The notes beneath the pieces were generated by a model, which was given only the letters and a program-made list of their open reading frames with translations, was not told the origin of the DNA and searched no databases. DNA of 64,000 nucleotides from Zea mays (taxonomy: Eukaryota; Streptophyta; Magnoliopsida; Poales; Poaceae): assembly GCF_902167145.1 (NCBI RefSeq), contig NC_050098.1, positions 15,458,501 to 15,522,500 of the forward strand, read 5' to 3'. Positions 45,655 to 57,834 of the stretch are shown one piece after another. How positions within the stretch are numbered: position 1 is the stretch's first letter; the number at the start of each line of letters is the position of its first letter. Made by a program: the position numbers and the translations under genes.

Positions 45655-47093
45655 ATGGTGCATCGTAGAAATCCGTCTGTAGTTGAGTCCGACTCAGATG
45701 ACGACACTCCAGAGATTCGTGAAGAAACTCCTCCTCGTCGGTCCAGATCCAAGCGCGGGCGTGGATCTGGCAATGTCCTGCCAGGAGATGAGGCCTCAGG
45801 GTCTCATGGGGCTCGCGGTCGAACGGCCCGGAATCCCTCCGGTCGGTCTCGACTCGCGGCAAATCCACAAGTCTGGGAGGCAACTAGCGATGATGAGGGA
45901 GGAAAAGATGATGACGTTGATCTCCCTTCTGCCAATGCACCCATTATCCAGGGGTTGGTTCATAGAGCGTAGCCCGTCGCTCTGCCAATGAGCAAGTCAT
46001 TGATTTTACTGCCAGTGGAGGGTCTGCTCTCCTTCAGGATATATGCTTCCAAAATCCTACATTACGTGTTCGTGATGTCAGGATCGATGGTAATCGTTTC
46101 TGGACCCTTCAACATGTTGACTTCTATAATTCTGTGATTCTTCCCAAGAAGCAGCAACCAATCCTACATCAACGTTATATTAACTGGGATGGTTGCGAAG
46201 CCATTGGTGATCTCGAGATGACACAGACATTGAGGGCCTGTGAGAGAAAAAGTATGAAGACCATAATAACATTCCAATACGATTGGAATGATGAAGTTAT
46301 TGCACAATTTTATTCTACCCTCTGGATTAAGCTTGCTGATGAGGAAAGTCCTTACAACTTTCCTTATCTCAATTTCTTTATTGAAGGCAGCTGGTATAAG
46401 GTGAGCTACAGCAGGTTTGCTCACATCCTGGGATTTACTGATGGAGATATTTCAGGAGACAAAATCAAGATTCATGACTTTCGTCCTCCCACCAAAGATG
46501 AAGCCAAGGATCTTCATATCTCCGAGTCTGGTAAATATCGAGAGTCTACCAATCTGCACAAGTACTACAGATACATAAATTCTCTCTGCAGAATGACTCT
46601 CATCCCCAAAGGGGGTAATCAGATGAATATCCTGGGAGAGAGCAAAGTCTTGCTCTCATTCATGAAGCCAAACAGTTCTGAAAGCATAAATGTATTTGAT
46701 ATGATTTGGCAAGAAATCATCCATGCTGCCTACTTCCCTCTCAAGGGATGTCTTCACGCACCCTTCATCATGAAGATGATTGAAGTGGTGACTCAGTTTC
46801 GATTTGAGAAAGGAACAAGACATCTCTCCTATACCCCCTTCTGGATTGATCCAAACAATCCAGCAGGGTGTTTGAGGAAAGCCCCTTCCAGTTCTCATGG
46901 ACATGCTGCTGCCGGTACCTCGCGTCCCTCTCCTGGTCACGAATCTCCCACACCACATGGTCGTGGTCGCGGGATGGGAGCTCGACTGGCCCATGGTATT
47001 GCAGCCTTCTTTTCTATGTGCATGAACATATCTTCCGATGTTCATGAGCTGGCAAGACGACAGCGGGAGACTGACGACAACCTTCGTCGTTAG
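45655..47093 (+). pseudogene. Sirevirus env-like gene, one frameshift
   Basis: The ATG at 45655 starts a basic, Ser/Arg/Asp-rich region (VHRRNPSVVESDSDDD) open to a TAG at 45970-45972. The other reading frame is then open through to 47093, so one frameshift lies near 45960 and the gene would encode about 480 residues. The second part has a long globular region with many aromatic residues (YDWNDEVIAQFYSTLWI; NFFIEGSWYKVSYSRFAHILGF) and a C-terminus with a short hydrophobic segment (GIAAFFSMCMN) followed by a polar, coiled-coil-like end. Position after pol matches the Sirevirus env-like gene. There is no clear signal peptide or long membrane segment, so an envelope function is not shown. Confidence 0.7.
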
Positions 47094-47939
47094 GCCTCTT
47101 CCATGGGTATGCCCTTTGCTCCCCGCTCACCTGATGTGCCCCTTCATCCCCTCTCCCAGAGATAAATGAATGGCACCAGCAAGCCTATGGGGTGCCCTTC
47201 ATGTCAGCAGAAGATGAAAAAGAAGAGGAAGAATATTTTGATGATCGTGAGCAGTATGCCCCACCTCCCCACCAAGGGGATCCGGGTCAATCTTCTTCAT
47301 ATCCTCCTCCCCAGGATCCATCGGGCAGCTATCCCCCCAGCTTAGCCTGGGGAAGAAAACTTTGCAGCTAACTTGGCGTCTCAGTTCTTTGGTCCTACTC
47401 CTCCATGGTGATTTGTGGTTATGTTTCTCTCCATTTTTGGTGCTAGTTGCCAAAAAGGGGGAGAAGGATTGACAGCTTAGCTTGGTAGCCAGCTTGGCTT
47501 GGTAGCCCTCAGGGGCTTTTATTTTTGTAATGAACACTGGGTCTGTAATAACTTTATTCGCCTATGCTTGTTGTGATGATGGCCAAGGGCCACAAACAAT
47601 TTCATGATGTGATGCCCATTATTGTAATAGCCAGCACTATCTCATATCTTATGCTATACAATGATGGATTTGTTAGAGTAATGCTATTTTTATATCATCA
47701 CATCTTATATCATTCTGTTGCATCCCTCAGTGTTTGTGTAATGTGTTGGTTTTTCACTCTCTCCAAATATGTTGCAAATTGACATATCAAGTCAATATGA
47801 ATATCACAAAACTCATGCACATATTTAGGGGGAGTTGCACATACACAAGTATTTATATCTCGTCAGTGCTTTTATTTTTTTTAAAATTTTTATCTCTACT
47901 CTAGTTTGTTTTGGCATCAATCACCAAAAAGGGGGAGAT
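47094..47939 (+). other. 3' untranslated region with repeated PPT-like tracts
   Basis: Three purine tracts: AAAAAGGGGGAGAAGGA at about 47452-47468, TTTAGGGGGAG at about 47824-47834, and the functional-looking AAAAAGGGGGAGAT at 47926-47939 just before the LTR. Multiple PPTs are a known Sirevirus feature. No coding sequence recognised. Confidence 0.8.
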
Positions 47940-49477
47940 TGTAAGTGCAATCAACCCTAATTGAGGGTTTTGGTGATTAAATGACAAAACAAACAGAGAT
48001 TCTAACAAGTTTGCTCCTAGCATGTATACAGTTATTCTACAGACAGGAGAAGCACAGATCTGATGAGTATACAAATGTAAAAGCACAACGGATTAAAATT
48101 CTACATCATATAGTGTGCTCTAAGTGCTTGGAAACAACGACAGTTTGCATTTTTTATAATTCTTGAGTTATAGAAATCGTCGTTCAATTAAGAGGGATCC
48201 ACAATAAGATTAAGTAATGCGATGAGCTGAGTTCAAACCCCTTCAAAATCTCTAAGAGGATATTTTTCTAGATCATGAATGCCTTGGAAAAACCACTTTT
48301 ACTCCCCACTAAAGTTTCACCTTGGTTCACCTTAGTTTTCTCAAAAACTTGTTCTTCAGCTTCAAAAACTGGTTCAACCGGACCTAAAACCGGTTCAACC
48401 GGTTTCTGAACTGTTCCTTCTGTCACCTCTGTCCTGCCAGTCTGCCAGTCAAAAGCTATTAGAAAAAGTCGTGTGCAGAGTTTTTCAAAAACCGGTTCAA
48501 CCGGATTTGAGTCTGGCTCAACCAAATTCAAGGCCAGTCAAGTCTCCGGCTGAGTACCTCAGTGAACCGAGATCTCCCTGGTGGAAATCGGTTCAACCGG
48601 TTTAAGAATCGGTTCAACCGGTTTTTGGTCCACTTCTCCCAACAGCTGCCAGCTTTTGGGGGATCCTTTAAATACCCCCACACTCTCTCTTCATTCACTT
48701 CTGCTCTCTCCACGATTTCTTGGCTGACCAACCTCCAAACAAGGGCATTCAATTCACCTCTCACACCCGAAATCGCATCTCCTTCAATTGTTTGAAGGAT
48801 CCTTGGTGTGAGGTGAAGTCGATCTAACACACTGTTGATTTCATCTTGATTATCCTATTCTCTTCATTCTTGAGCTCATTGCAAACTTAACCTTGTGTGG
48901 ATTTGTTACTCTTGGAACCTTGCGTTCCTTGACGGATAGAGGTTGCTTGGGAGTCTCCAAATTTGTGGACGACCCCAAGAAGTTTGTATCACCCGCTCTT
49001 TGAGCAAATTTGAGAAGAGATTGCCTTGACCTTGGTGGTCGACTTGTGGAGGATTAGGGTTGGAAAAGACCTGACCCTTTGTGGGCTGCTCAACGAGGAG
49101 TAGGACACCTTTGTGGTGGTTGCTGAACCTCAGGTTAAATCGTGTGTTCTTGTGTGTTCTTGATAAGTGCTTTAATTTGTTGGTTAGTTCATATTCGATT
49201 ATATTGTGTGCAAATCGTGTGAAAACAATTCATACCGATTTGTCATCGATTCGAGTGGATTTTCTCTAGGGCAAGTCTTCAGCAAAATCTCTCACTACTT
49301 CGTCACATTTGTTTAACTGTTTATCTAATCTAAGTTGAGCAGGTTCAAACTTGTTCAGTTGTAAACAAAATCAACTGAACCGATTTGCACCAGTGCAACT
49401 TGAATTTGACACTATCTCGAAGTTTTTAGTGGAAAATTTTAGGTGTAGCCTATTCACCCCCCTCTAGGCTACTTTCA
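47940..49477 (+). repeat. 3' LTR of the Sirevirus
   Basis: 1,538 bp, same ends as the 5' LTR. Small indels (a GTAA loss near 48212 and an extra CCGGTTTAA-like unit near 48600) and about 3% substitutions. Confidence 0.92.
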
Positions 49478-49482
49478 CACCC

Positions 49483-49965
49483 ACACAAAGACACAAACCC
49501 ACGCATGTCATGTCTTCTGTTCATAGCAACGACTGGCATGGCAAGTGGGCCCACACCAAATGCACCACGATAGGAGCCCAACAACCCATGCACGCTCCCT
49601 AGTGGACGGGTAAAGCGATTTTAACAGACCCACACACGCCGCGTCTTCCATGCATAGAAACGTGGAGAAAGCCGTTTTAGAAGCTGCAGGGTGGAGCCAT
49701 TTTACTCATCCTAATCTGCCCACCAACCTGACTACAAAAAGTCGTACAGAGGCCCCTTAAGCGATAGCGGTGGTGGATCTGCTCGCAGCCGGTGGCCTGA
49801 CGCTCCCCAGCTACTCCGACTAACCTACGTCCTCCAAGGTACGCATGTACGTACATCTGATTTTCTGGCTCACTAGCTCCATGGGCATCTTCACAGGCTT
49901 ATCCACCATGTTTGTGTCGCATTCACGAGACATAATGGAGACCAATGCTGCCGGGATGAAGGGCA
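49483..49965. other. Intergenic/Helitron-like flank, no gene recognised
   Basis: Sequence right of the Sirevirus, formerly continuous with 37169-37356. It may hold the 3' flank of the broken cell-wall gene. Nothing else identified. Confidence 0.35.
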
Positions 49966-50405
49966 TCAACGGTTAGGCACGGGCCACACAGAGGGTATCA
50001 GTGGCAAGTCACCAACCTTAGGCACGATGACGGGCATTGGCGGCAAGGCGCCAACCTTCGATACGATGGTGGGCATTGGTGGCAGCGTCACTTTTGGCAT
50101 GACGGCTGGTACTGCAGCCGGCATAAGGGTAGCGCAGTGGTGTTTGGCGCCACATGTATCTGTGGCACGACGCCCACCACAGGAACTGTCGGTATGGCGA
50201 GCATCAGTAAAAGGGTGGCCATGGGCACGATCGACGGCTTTGGCACGATAGGAATTCTCGGGATGACGATAGGAGGGACAGAGGGCAGGGCGTGAGCAAG
50301 ATGTCGCATGTCGTGGCATGTAGTGTTGCCGTCGCCGATGAGCATGATGAGCGCCATCGTCATGAGCGCCATGGTGGAGAAGAGAGATGAAGCATCACAG
50401 GTCAT
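49966..50405 (-). pseudogene. Proline-rich cell-wall-protein-like gene remnant, frameshifted
   Basis: From an ATG at 50405 the minus strand encodes a Met/Leu-rich hydrophobic segment (FSTMALMTMALIMLIG) that looks like a signal peptide, then HDMRHLAHALPSV and Pro/Val/Ile-rich repeats (PRIPIVPKPSIVP). In a second frame, open to 49966, the repeats continue as PKVTLPPMPTIVSKVGALPPM, so a frameshift lies near 50150-50200. The pattern resembles grass cell-wall proteins with PK(V/L)..PPMP repeats (PELPK-like). The Grande-like LTR begins at 50413, eight bases upstream of this ATG, so the promoter is cut away. Function is lost or unknown; it could also be a fragment captured by a Helitron. Confidence 0.5.
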
Positions 50406-50412
50406 TGCTAGC

Positions 50413-51041
50413 TGTGGGGGACAGATATCCCCTAGGTCTACGAGAAGGCAAGAAGGCCTCGCGAAAGGCCTCAGGACCATTATTTCGCAAGGCCATCCCT
50501 TCGTGGGCCAGGGGAGGAATGTCTGGCAGAATGGGTCAGCGTAAGATTGGATCAACTTGAACACGGGCGGCCTAATGAATTCAAGCATTATCCACAGCAG
50601 TGAACCGATTCTCCCACGCTGCGGCCTCAGGCGTCGAAACTGAACGATGATAAGTCGCCGGGATCATAGGAAGATAAGTCTGGTCGGTTCACTATTACTT
50701 AGGCGCACATTGTTATCATATCTGCATGTATCGCCCCACGGTCGAGTATATAAGGCCTAGGGGGCACCCCATCAAAAACATCGATCTCACTCATTAGCCA
50801 TCTACTCAGCTCTCTAGCATCCCTCACACTAGAGAACTCCCCTGTAACCCGCCACATAAAAGACCCACACCAGGACGTAGGGTGTTACGCATCTCAAAGT
50901 GGCCCAAACCTGTACAAGATTGTCTATTGTCTCTTGTGCATCTAGCACGAACCATTGAGCTGCAGTCAGTAACATCGTCCTACTCCAAAAAGCACCTTGA
51001 GGGGTAACCCTGGGTACACGGTTGGACCCAAAACACCGACA
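50413..51041 (+). repeat. 5' LTR of the Grande-like element
   Basis: TGTGGGGGACAG...AACACCGACA, with TATATAAGG at 50747-50755 (matched at 63880-63888 in the 3' LTR). Confidence 0.93.
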
Positions 51042-51043
51042 GC

Positions 51044-51060
51044 TGGCGCGCCAGGTAGGG
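51044..51060 (+). other. PBS of the Grande-like element
   Basis: TGGCGCGCCAGGTAGGG begins two bases after the LTR, a PBS type common in grass Tat-lineage elements (non-initiator tRNA). Confidence 0.75.
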
Positions 51061-51087
51061 GGTGTGTCACCGATCCAAGCTAGCTCA

Positions 51088-53338
51088 ATGGCCATCACTT
51101 TCCAGCACAAGATCGTCCTCCGCTCTGGATCCGTGTTCTACTTCGGGACCATCTCATCCGTGGCAGACGAAGAAGGAACTCTACATCGCATCGCGGATCC
51201 ACCAGAGAGAAAACCTTCCTTGGCGATCTCCGGGTAAGCCGAAGCGAAGCAGGAAAAAGCGCAACCTCCAGCGCTCTGAGGGAAGACTACCTCCTGCAAT
51301 CCAGGAGCAGAAGATCCGTCTACCCGGAGAACCCCGCTGTCCACCTCCCCTACGAAAAAATGGACGCGGGCCACCAGGAAAAAGGAAACAAACAAGGAGA
51401 AAGCCCGTCAAGCTGCTCTAGTACCTTCGCCCTCAAAGGAGAACAAAAAGAAGCTTGTCGCTACAACAGTTCCATTCTACCCCGACGTCCTCTTCATCGG
51501 GGGGAGAGTGGAATCGTCTCCTATCTCCGACGACGAACCAACCGCGCCGGGGGAGGAACCTCTTCAGCGGGAATCTCGCCGACGAAGGAACCGACACAGA
51601 AATATCCGGCGACATCATGAAGCCGGAGAGCGGGACCCGACGCAGCCTGTATCACGAGATGAGATCTCGGAGATGGGAGAAACTCCAAAAGAATGGGTCT
51701 TCAGGGAAAAAAGGAATTTCCGACGACATGATCATCGGCAAGCTCAAGAGCAGGCCGAATAGGAGTTGAGACAACGTCGAGAGAACCCTCTTCTCGGATG
51801 GAACCTGAACCCCGACTTCGCCCGAGCCATGAACACACCAAGCGAGGTCGGTGGAGTGTTGGCTCGGATAGCCGATGGCCTCCCCTGGACTCCAGACGCC
51901 GAGGGCTATCGGCGGCTGCTCACTCGGGCAGCTAACCATCTTTTGCCTCTCGCTCATCCTCCGAGCGATCTACGACACGCCATCAATAGTCGACGGGACG
52001 CGCGGAGTTCCATCAATGCCTCGCGCGAACGATGACATGAGAACGAGATTCGGTGCCGAGAAGAGTATGATCGGGATCACGATGTCCCCGCGCGAAGTCA
52101 AGCCACCGGAGTTGAGTCGGCGACAGCTTCAACTGGCGGCACGACCCGGGGGCGATCGAGGCAGCACATCGTCAACTCCCCTCCCCAGGACCGACATTGT
52201 CACCGTCAACACGAGGACACGTGTGGAGTGTCGGCACTCACTCCACATCTCAGGGCTATTCAGTGGCCCCCTAACTTCAAAGTCTCCAACGTCGACAAGT
52301 ACAAGCCTAAGTAGGACCCTGGAGGCTGGTTAGCTGTCTATACTATCGCCGCCCGGGCCGCTGGGGCAACTGAAGATATGATGACTGCATACTTACCCAT
52401 TGTCCTCGGGCAAGACGCACTGCAATGGCTACGATACCTGCCCCGACACTGCATCGACGACTAGAGCGATTTCAGTCGGCGCTTCATCGCCAACTTCCAA
52501 TCTCTCTTCGACAAGCCGGTGCAGCCATGGAACCTCAAATCCATCAGGCGCCGAGGGGATGAAACTCTCCGGTCGTACCTCAAAAGATTTCAGACCATGA
52601 GAAATCGTATCCCCGAGGTTGCGGAGGCAGCCGTGATCGAGGACTTCTATCGGGGATCCAATGACTCGGCCTTCGTCCGAGCCATACTTCAAAAGGCGTC
52701 GACTACCTCCGAGCAGCTGTTCAGGGAGGCAGACCTCTACATCACCGCCGACGAACGGGCTCAGGACCTCATCGGAGGAACGAAGCCTACACCATCGGCA
52801 CCACGACACGACGCAAACCAACAACCCGACAAGCGTTGGGACAAGAGGCCTCGCGACGAGGTTCACGCTGCCGGACCACCCGTCTCTCGTGCCCGAGAGG
52901 CACCCCGTGGATGCGAACGAACATTAGACGACATCCTCGATGCCCAATGTCCATACCACAAGGACATGCGCCACACCCTTCGAAACTGCAGAGACTTCAA
53001 ACACTCCATCAGGAACGGCCGACCCTTCCAACCTCTGCCACCTCCCCCACCATGAGGAAGACCCGGAGAACCTCGACAACCTCAACAGGAGGAAGGGGGA
53101 GGAGGCGGAGCATTCCCCCACGTCGACGGAGAAGTCAATGTCATCTTCGGTGGACACGGGTCTCAAGAGAGCAAGAGGCAACAGAAGCTCAACGACCGTC
53201 AGATACTGGTAGCGGACACCAGTCCTCCCGCCCCATACCGATGGTCCGAGCACCCAATCACTTTCACTTGGACGGATCAGTGGCTCAACTTCGATCATCC
53301 GGGAAAGTACCTGCTCCTCGTCGACCCGGTTATCTGAG
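51088..53338 (+). pseudogene. Grande-like gag, decayed
   Basis: Start MAITFQHKIVLRSGS at 51088. The first part is scattered over several frames. From 52519 one frame holds the gag core (MQPWNLKSIRRRGDETLRSYLKRF; EDFYRGSNDSAFVRAI) and a zinc-finger-like CPYH...C segment (52948-52989), ending in TGA at 53053-53055. The same frame continues open to a second TGA at 53336-53338 and then into protease. The two TGA codons are consistent with CpG decay of CGA. No functional gag expected. Confidence 0.8.
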
Positions 53339-53343
53339 AAAGC

Positions 53344-56300
53344 ATGGTAAAGAAGGTGTTAGTGGACGGGGGGAGCAGCATCAACGTCACTTTCCCCCGG
53401 ACACTCCTACGCTTGGGAGTCGCACTCAAAGAGCTCCTCGAGTCAGACACTCCCTTCTTCGGAATCGTACCGACTGAAGGAGAATATCCACTCGGACACA
53501 TCTGCATGTCGGTCACCTTTGGAACTCTGGATAACTACAGAACCGAGTTCTTGAGGTTCGAGGTAGCAAGCTTCGACTGCGGATACAACGCCATCATCGG
53601 CAGGCCTAGATTGGCGAAGTTCATGGCCATCCCGCATTATATGTACATGATATTGAAGATGCCTGGACCACAAGGAATCATCATCGTGCGCTGACTTCCA
53701 AGGCGCCGCAGAGTGCTTCCGAGTGGTCATTCAGGCGACCCTCACCACCAAACCATCGACGACTTCTTCTGCGCAGGCGAACTCAAAGCCTGAAGAGGAC
53801 CTCACAGTACCTGCAAATGAAGTTCAAGCTGTGACCTCTATGCATCCGATTGAGGAAACAAAGAGAATCAACCTCGGGTTTGCTGATGAACGCAAGACTG
53901 CCATCATCAGCTCCAGCCTGGATGACAAATAGGAAAGCACACTCGTCCAGTTTCTGCAGGATAACCGAGACGTATTCGCATGGCAACCTGCGGATATGCC
54001 GGGAGTCCCGAGAGAGCTAGCCGAGCATAAACTGAAGGTCTATCCCCAGGCGAGGCCGATACGACAAAAGTTGCATCATTTCATGCCCGATAAAAGAGAA
54101 GCTATTCATGCCAAGCTAACTCGCTTAGTCGCAGCAGGGTTCAATAGAGAAGTACTGCATCCTGAGTGGTTAGCAAATCCTGTTCTTGTACTAAAAAAGA
54201 ATAAAGTGGATTGGCGCATGTGCGTCAACTATACGGATCTCAACAAACACTGTCCGAAGGATCCCTTTGGACTTCCAAGAATAGACCAGGTGGTAGACTC
54301 AACCGTCGGGTGTTCTATGTTGTCTTTCTTGGATTGCTACTCCGGGTACCATCAGATCAGCCTGGCAAAAGAAGACGAGGAAAAAACTACATTCATCACC
54401 CCGTTTGGAGCTTTCTGCTATACCTCCATGTCGTTTGGCCTTAAAAACGCTGAAGCGACTTACCATAGAGCCATTCAGACATGCTTAGCCGATCACTAGG
54501 GCAAGCGTGTAGAAGCTTATGTGGATGACGTGGTGATCAAGACAGAAAACTCAAAAAACTTCATTGAAGATTTGCAGCTGGTCTTCAACAGCCTGCGACG
54601 ATATCGGTGGAAGCTTAATCCAGAAAAATGTGTCTTTAGAGTACCAACAGGAAAATTGCTCGGATTCATTGTCAGCCACCGAGGAATTAAAGCCAACCCA
54701 GAGAAAATCGAAGCTATCATGAGAATAGAAGCACCACGATCGCAGAAGAAAGTACAGAGGCTTACTGGATGCATGGCAGCTTTGAGCAGGTTCATATCAA
54801 GGCTAGGGGAAAAAGGCCTACCGTTCTACAAGTTGCTCAAGAAGGTAGACAAGTTCCAATGGACCTCGAAAGCTCAGGAAGCCCTTGATGCACTGAAGAA
54901 GTTCCTGACAATACCGCTAGTGTTAAAGCCGCCACGCCGAGCCACGCCGAGTCAACCGTCTGAAGAGCTGTTGTTGTACATCTCTTGCACGACTCACGTG
55001 GTGAGCACCGTGTTGATAGTCGAGCGAGCAGAGGAAGGACATGCATATCCAGTACAACACCCTGTCTATTTCATCAGCGAAGTTCTGGGACCCTCAAAGA
55101 AGAAATATCCTCAAGTTCAAAAACTATTATATGCAGTACTCCTAACTGCACGCAAGCTCCGTCACTACTTTAACGACCATAAAGTCATAGTAGTCACTGG
55201 ATTTCCAATAGGGGATATTCTTCACAACAAAGAAGTCATCGAAAGAATAGCCAAGTGGGCTTGCGAGCTGGGAGCTCACGACATTGAGTTTCGACCTCGA
55301 ACTACAATAAAGACTCATGCACTAGTTGACTTCGTATCAGAATGGACCGAGCAACAAGTACCAAACAACCTGGAAACTGCAGAAGTATGGCAGATGTATT
55401 TCGATGGCTCGCTAAAGCTGCAGGGGGCAGGCGCAGGGATCCTCTTCATTGCACCTGGGAGGTGAGCTACTCAAATATGCTCTTCAGTTGTTATTCTCGG
55501 TGTCCAATAATGCAACAGAATATGAAGCTTTGATCCACAGATTGAACATTGTCATATCACTGGGCATTAAGAGGTTGATGGTATACGGAGATTCACTGGT
55601 GGTCATAAGTCAGATAAATAAAGAATGTGATTGCTCAAATAACTCTATGGGCAAGTACTGCACAGCCGTCCGGAAGCTAGAAGATAAATTTGAAGGGCTG
55701 GAATTTCATCATGTAGAAAGAGAGCGCAACACGGCAGCAGATGCATTGTCAAAACTAGGGTCCAGTCGGACTCAGGTCCCACCTGGAGTTTTCATCCAAG
55801 AGGTACCTCGCCCGAGTATTTCCTTGGATCGGGCAGAAGAGTGCAATGTTTTGAACCAGCCAGAGTCAGACTCTAATGACTGGAGGGAGCCTATTGTTAA
55901 GTATATAAAAAACGAAGAGGAACCGGAAGACAAAGCTGTGACAGAACGCATCGCAAGGCAGTCAGCTCACTACACCCTCATTGGGGGAGGCACTGTACAG
56001 AAGAGGCGCAACAGGAGTCCTCATGAAGTGCATTCCTTTGGCTACTGGAAGCAACTGCTAGATGAGATCCACGCCGGACAGTGCGGGATACACGCAGCAT
56101 CCAGGACTCTAGTTGGGAAGGTCTTCAGGTTTGGTTTCTACTAGCCGACAACAAAGAGTGACGCAGCCGAGTTAGTCTAGAGGTGTGAAGCTTGCCAATT
56201 CTTATCAATGCAGCAACATTTACCAGCACAGCAACTGAAGACCATACCCATAACATGGCCATTTGCGTGCTGGAGACTGGACATGATTGGACCCTTCAAG

Positions 56301-57119
56301 AAAGCTCAGGGAGGATATACTCATGTGCTGGTCGCCATTGACAAATTTACCAAATGGATAGAATACAAACCTATTGTTTCTCTGTCTTCAGCCAAGGCGG
56401 TGGAATTCATACAAGATATAATATTCAGGTTTGGGATACCGAATAGCATCATAACCGACCTAGGATCCAATTTCACTAGCTCTGAATTCTTTGACTTCTG
56501 CGAACAATGGTGCATCCAGATCAAATATGTGTCAGTAGCACACCCAAGAGCCAACGGTCAAGTAGAAAGGGCTAATGGAATGATACTGGAAGCACTCAGG
56601 AAGAAAGTCTTCGACAAAAATGAAAAGTTCACGGGAAAATGGATCAGAGAGTTGCTGTATGTGGTTTGGAGCCTAAGAACTCAACCTAGTCAAGCTTTGC
56701 ATGGAAATACTCCTTTCTTCATGGTCTATGGTTCGGAGGTAGTGCTACCTGCTGATCTCAGGTTTGGGGCACCAAGGCTGGCCTTCGAAAACATAGCTGA
56801 AGCAGAAGCTACCAGACTAGAGGATATTGACGTATTGGAAGAAGAGCGATTGAATACGGTAATTCAGTCAGCTAGATACTAGCAAACCCTGAGGCGATAT
56901 CATGATAAAGCTATACGACATCGATCTTTCACAGTGGCAGACTTGGTCCTTCACTGAATTCTAACGGGGGAAGGACAACACAAATTGTCGCCACTATGGG
57001 AAGGGCCATTTGTGGTAGCAGAAATCACTCGGCCAGGATCATACCGGCTTACTCAAATGGATGGCACGGAAATAGGGAATTAATGGAATATAGAGCATCT
57101 CAGAAAGTTTTACCCCTAG
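53344..57119 (+). pseudogene. Grande-like pol, many nonsense codons and at least two frameshifts
   Basis: Protease (VLVDGGSSINVTF, 53344-53694) is in frame with gag. A frameshift near 53700 leads to 53723-55465, with TAG at 53930-53932 and 54497-54499. RT (MCVNYTDLNKHCPKD; YVDDVVIK near 54518) and the start of RNase H lie here. A second frameshift near 55455 leads to 55449-57119, with RNase H (NNATEYEAL), integrase zinc finger and DDE core (RLDMIGPFK; ITDLGSNF; HPRANGQVERANG). Stops are at 56142-56144, 56178-56180, 56880-56882, 56955-56957 and 57081-57083. The final stop at 57117-57119 follows HLRKFYP. Integrase position two lacks Asn after Asp (DLG instead of the usual DNG). Confidence 0.88.
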
Positions 57120-57834
57120 CTAGATTTCAAAGGCTATCGGGGCAACATTGTATTCTGTAACCGGAAAAAACATCATCAATAAAAAGACCTCATTCTCATG
57201 GGCACTCGAACTATTTATTACCAATCTGCACGCTTACTCGACTTAGGGTGACCACTATACCCTACTAACGGAGCAATCGGCTTAAGTCGACAGTGACTTA
57301 AGACGGTGCAACATTCTCACACTTATTCGACTTAGGGTGACCACTATACCCTACTAATGGAGCAATCGGCTTAAGTCGGCAGTGACTTAAGACGGTGCAA
57401 CATGCTCACGCTTACTCAACTTAGGGTGACCACTATACCCTACTAACGGAGCAATAGGCATAAGTCGGCAGTGACTTAAGACGGTGCAACATGCTCACGC
57501 TTACTTAACTTAGGGTGACTACTATACCCTACTAACAGAGCAATCGGCTTAAGTTGGCAATGACTTAAGACGGTGCAACATGCTCACGTCTACTCGACAT
57601 AGTATAACATGCTTACAATCACTCATCTTAGGGCGATTTCTATGCCTCACTAGCTAATCAATTAGGAAAAAACTTCAAAACCAACACACTGCATTTACTT
57701 CTGCAATCATAACAACTGTTGAAATCCAACAACAGAAAAACAAAAATAGCATTCAGTACCAAGAACTCGCTCTAACAGAGTATTCGGGCACATTGATCAC
57801 ATACGCATATAGTTCATGAATGTATTCAGTATTT
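57120..57834 (+). repeat. Spacer with an 89-bp tandem repeat, about four copies
   Basis: ACTTAGGGTGACCACTATAC occurs at 57241, 57330, 57419 and (ACTTAGGGTGACTACTATAC) 57508, spacing exactly 89 bp. A degenerate fifth copy follows near 57597-57640. The block lies between pol and the antisense gene, the same place as the 60-bp repeats in the cinful/zeon-like element. Confidence 0.9.

Larger units (their letters stand above)
37357..49477 (+). mobile_element. Complete Sirevirus (Copia) with env-like gene
   Basis: 12,121 bp between CACCC duplications (37352-37356, 49478-49482). LTRs are 1,532 and 1,538 bp, about 3% different by partial by-eye count. PBS is a slightly altered initiator-Met site. 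Order gag, protease, integrase, RT, RNase H (Copia order), then an env-like gene, then several PPT-like tracts ending in AAAAAGGGGGAGAT. LTRs are rich in AACCGGTT. The env-like gene and PPT clusters are Sirevirus traits; Jienv or Giepum-like family is possible but unverified. Confidence 0.93.

Noticed and set aside
45655..47093. Calling the env-like gene a true envelope protein
   Set aside because: No signal peptide or clear long membrane segment is visible; only the position matches env.
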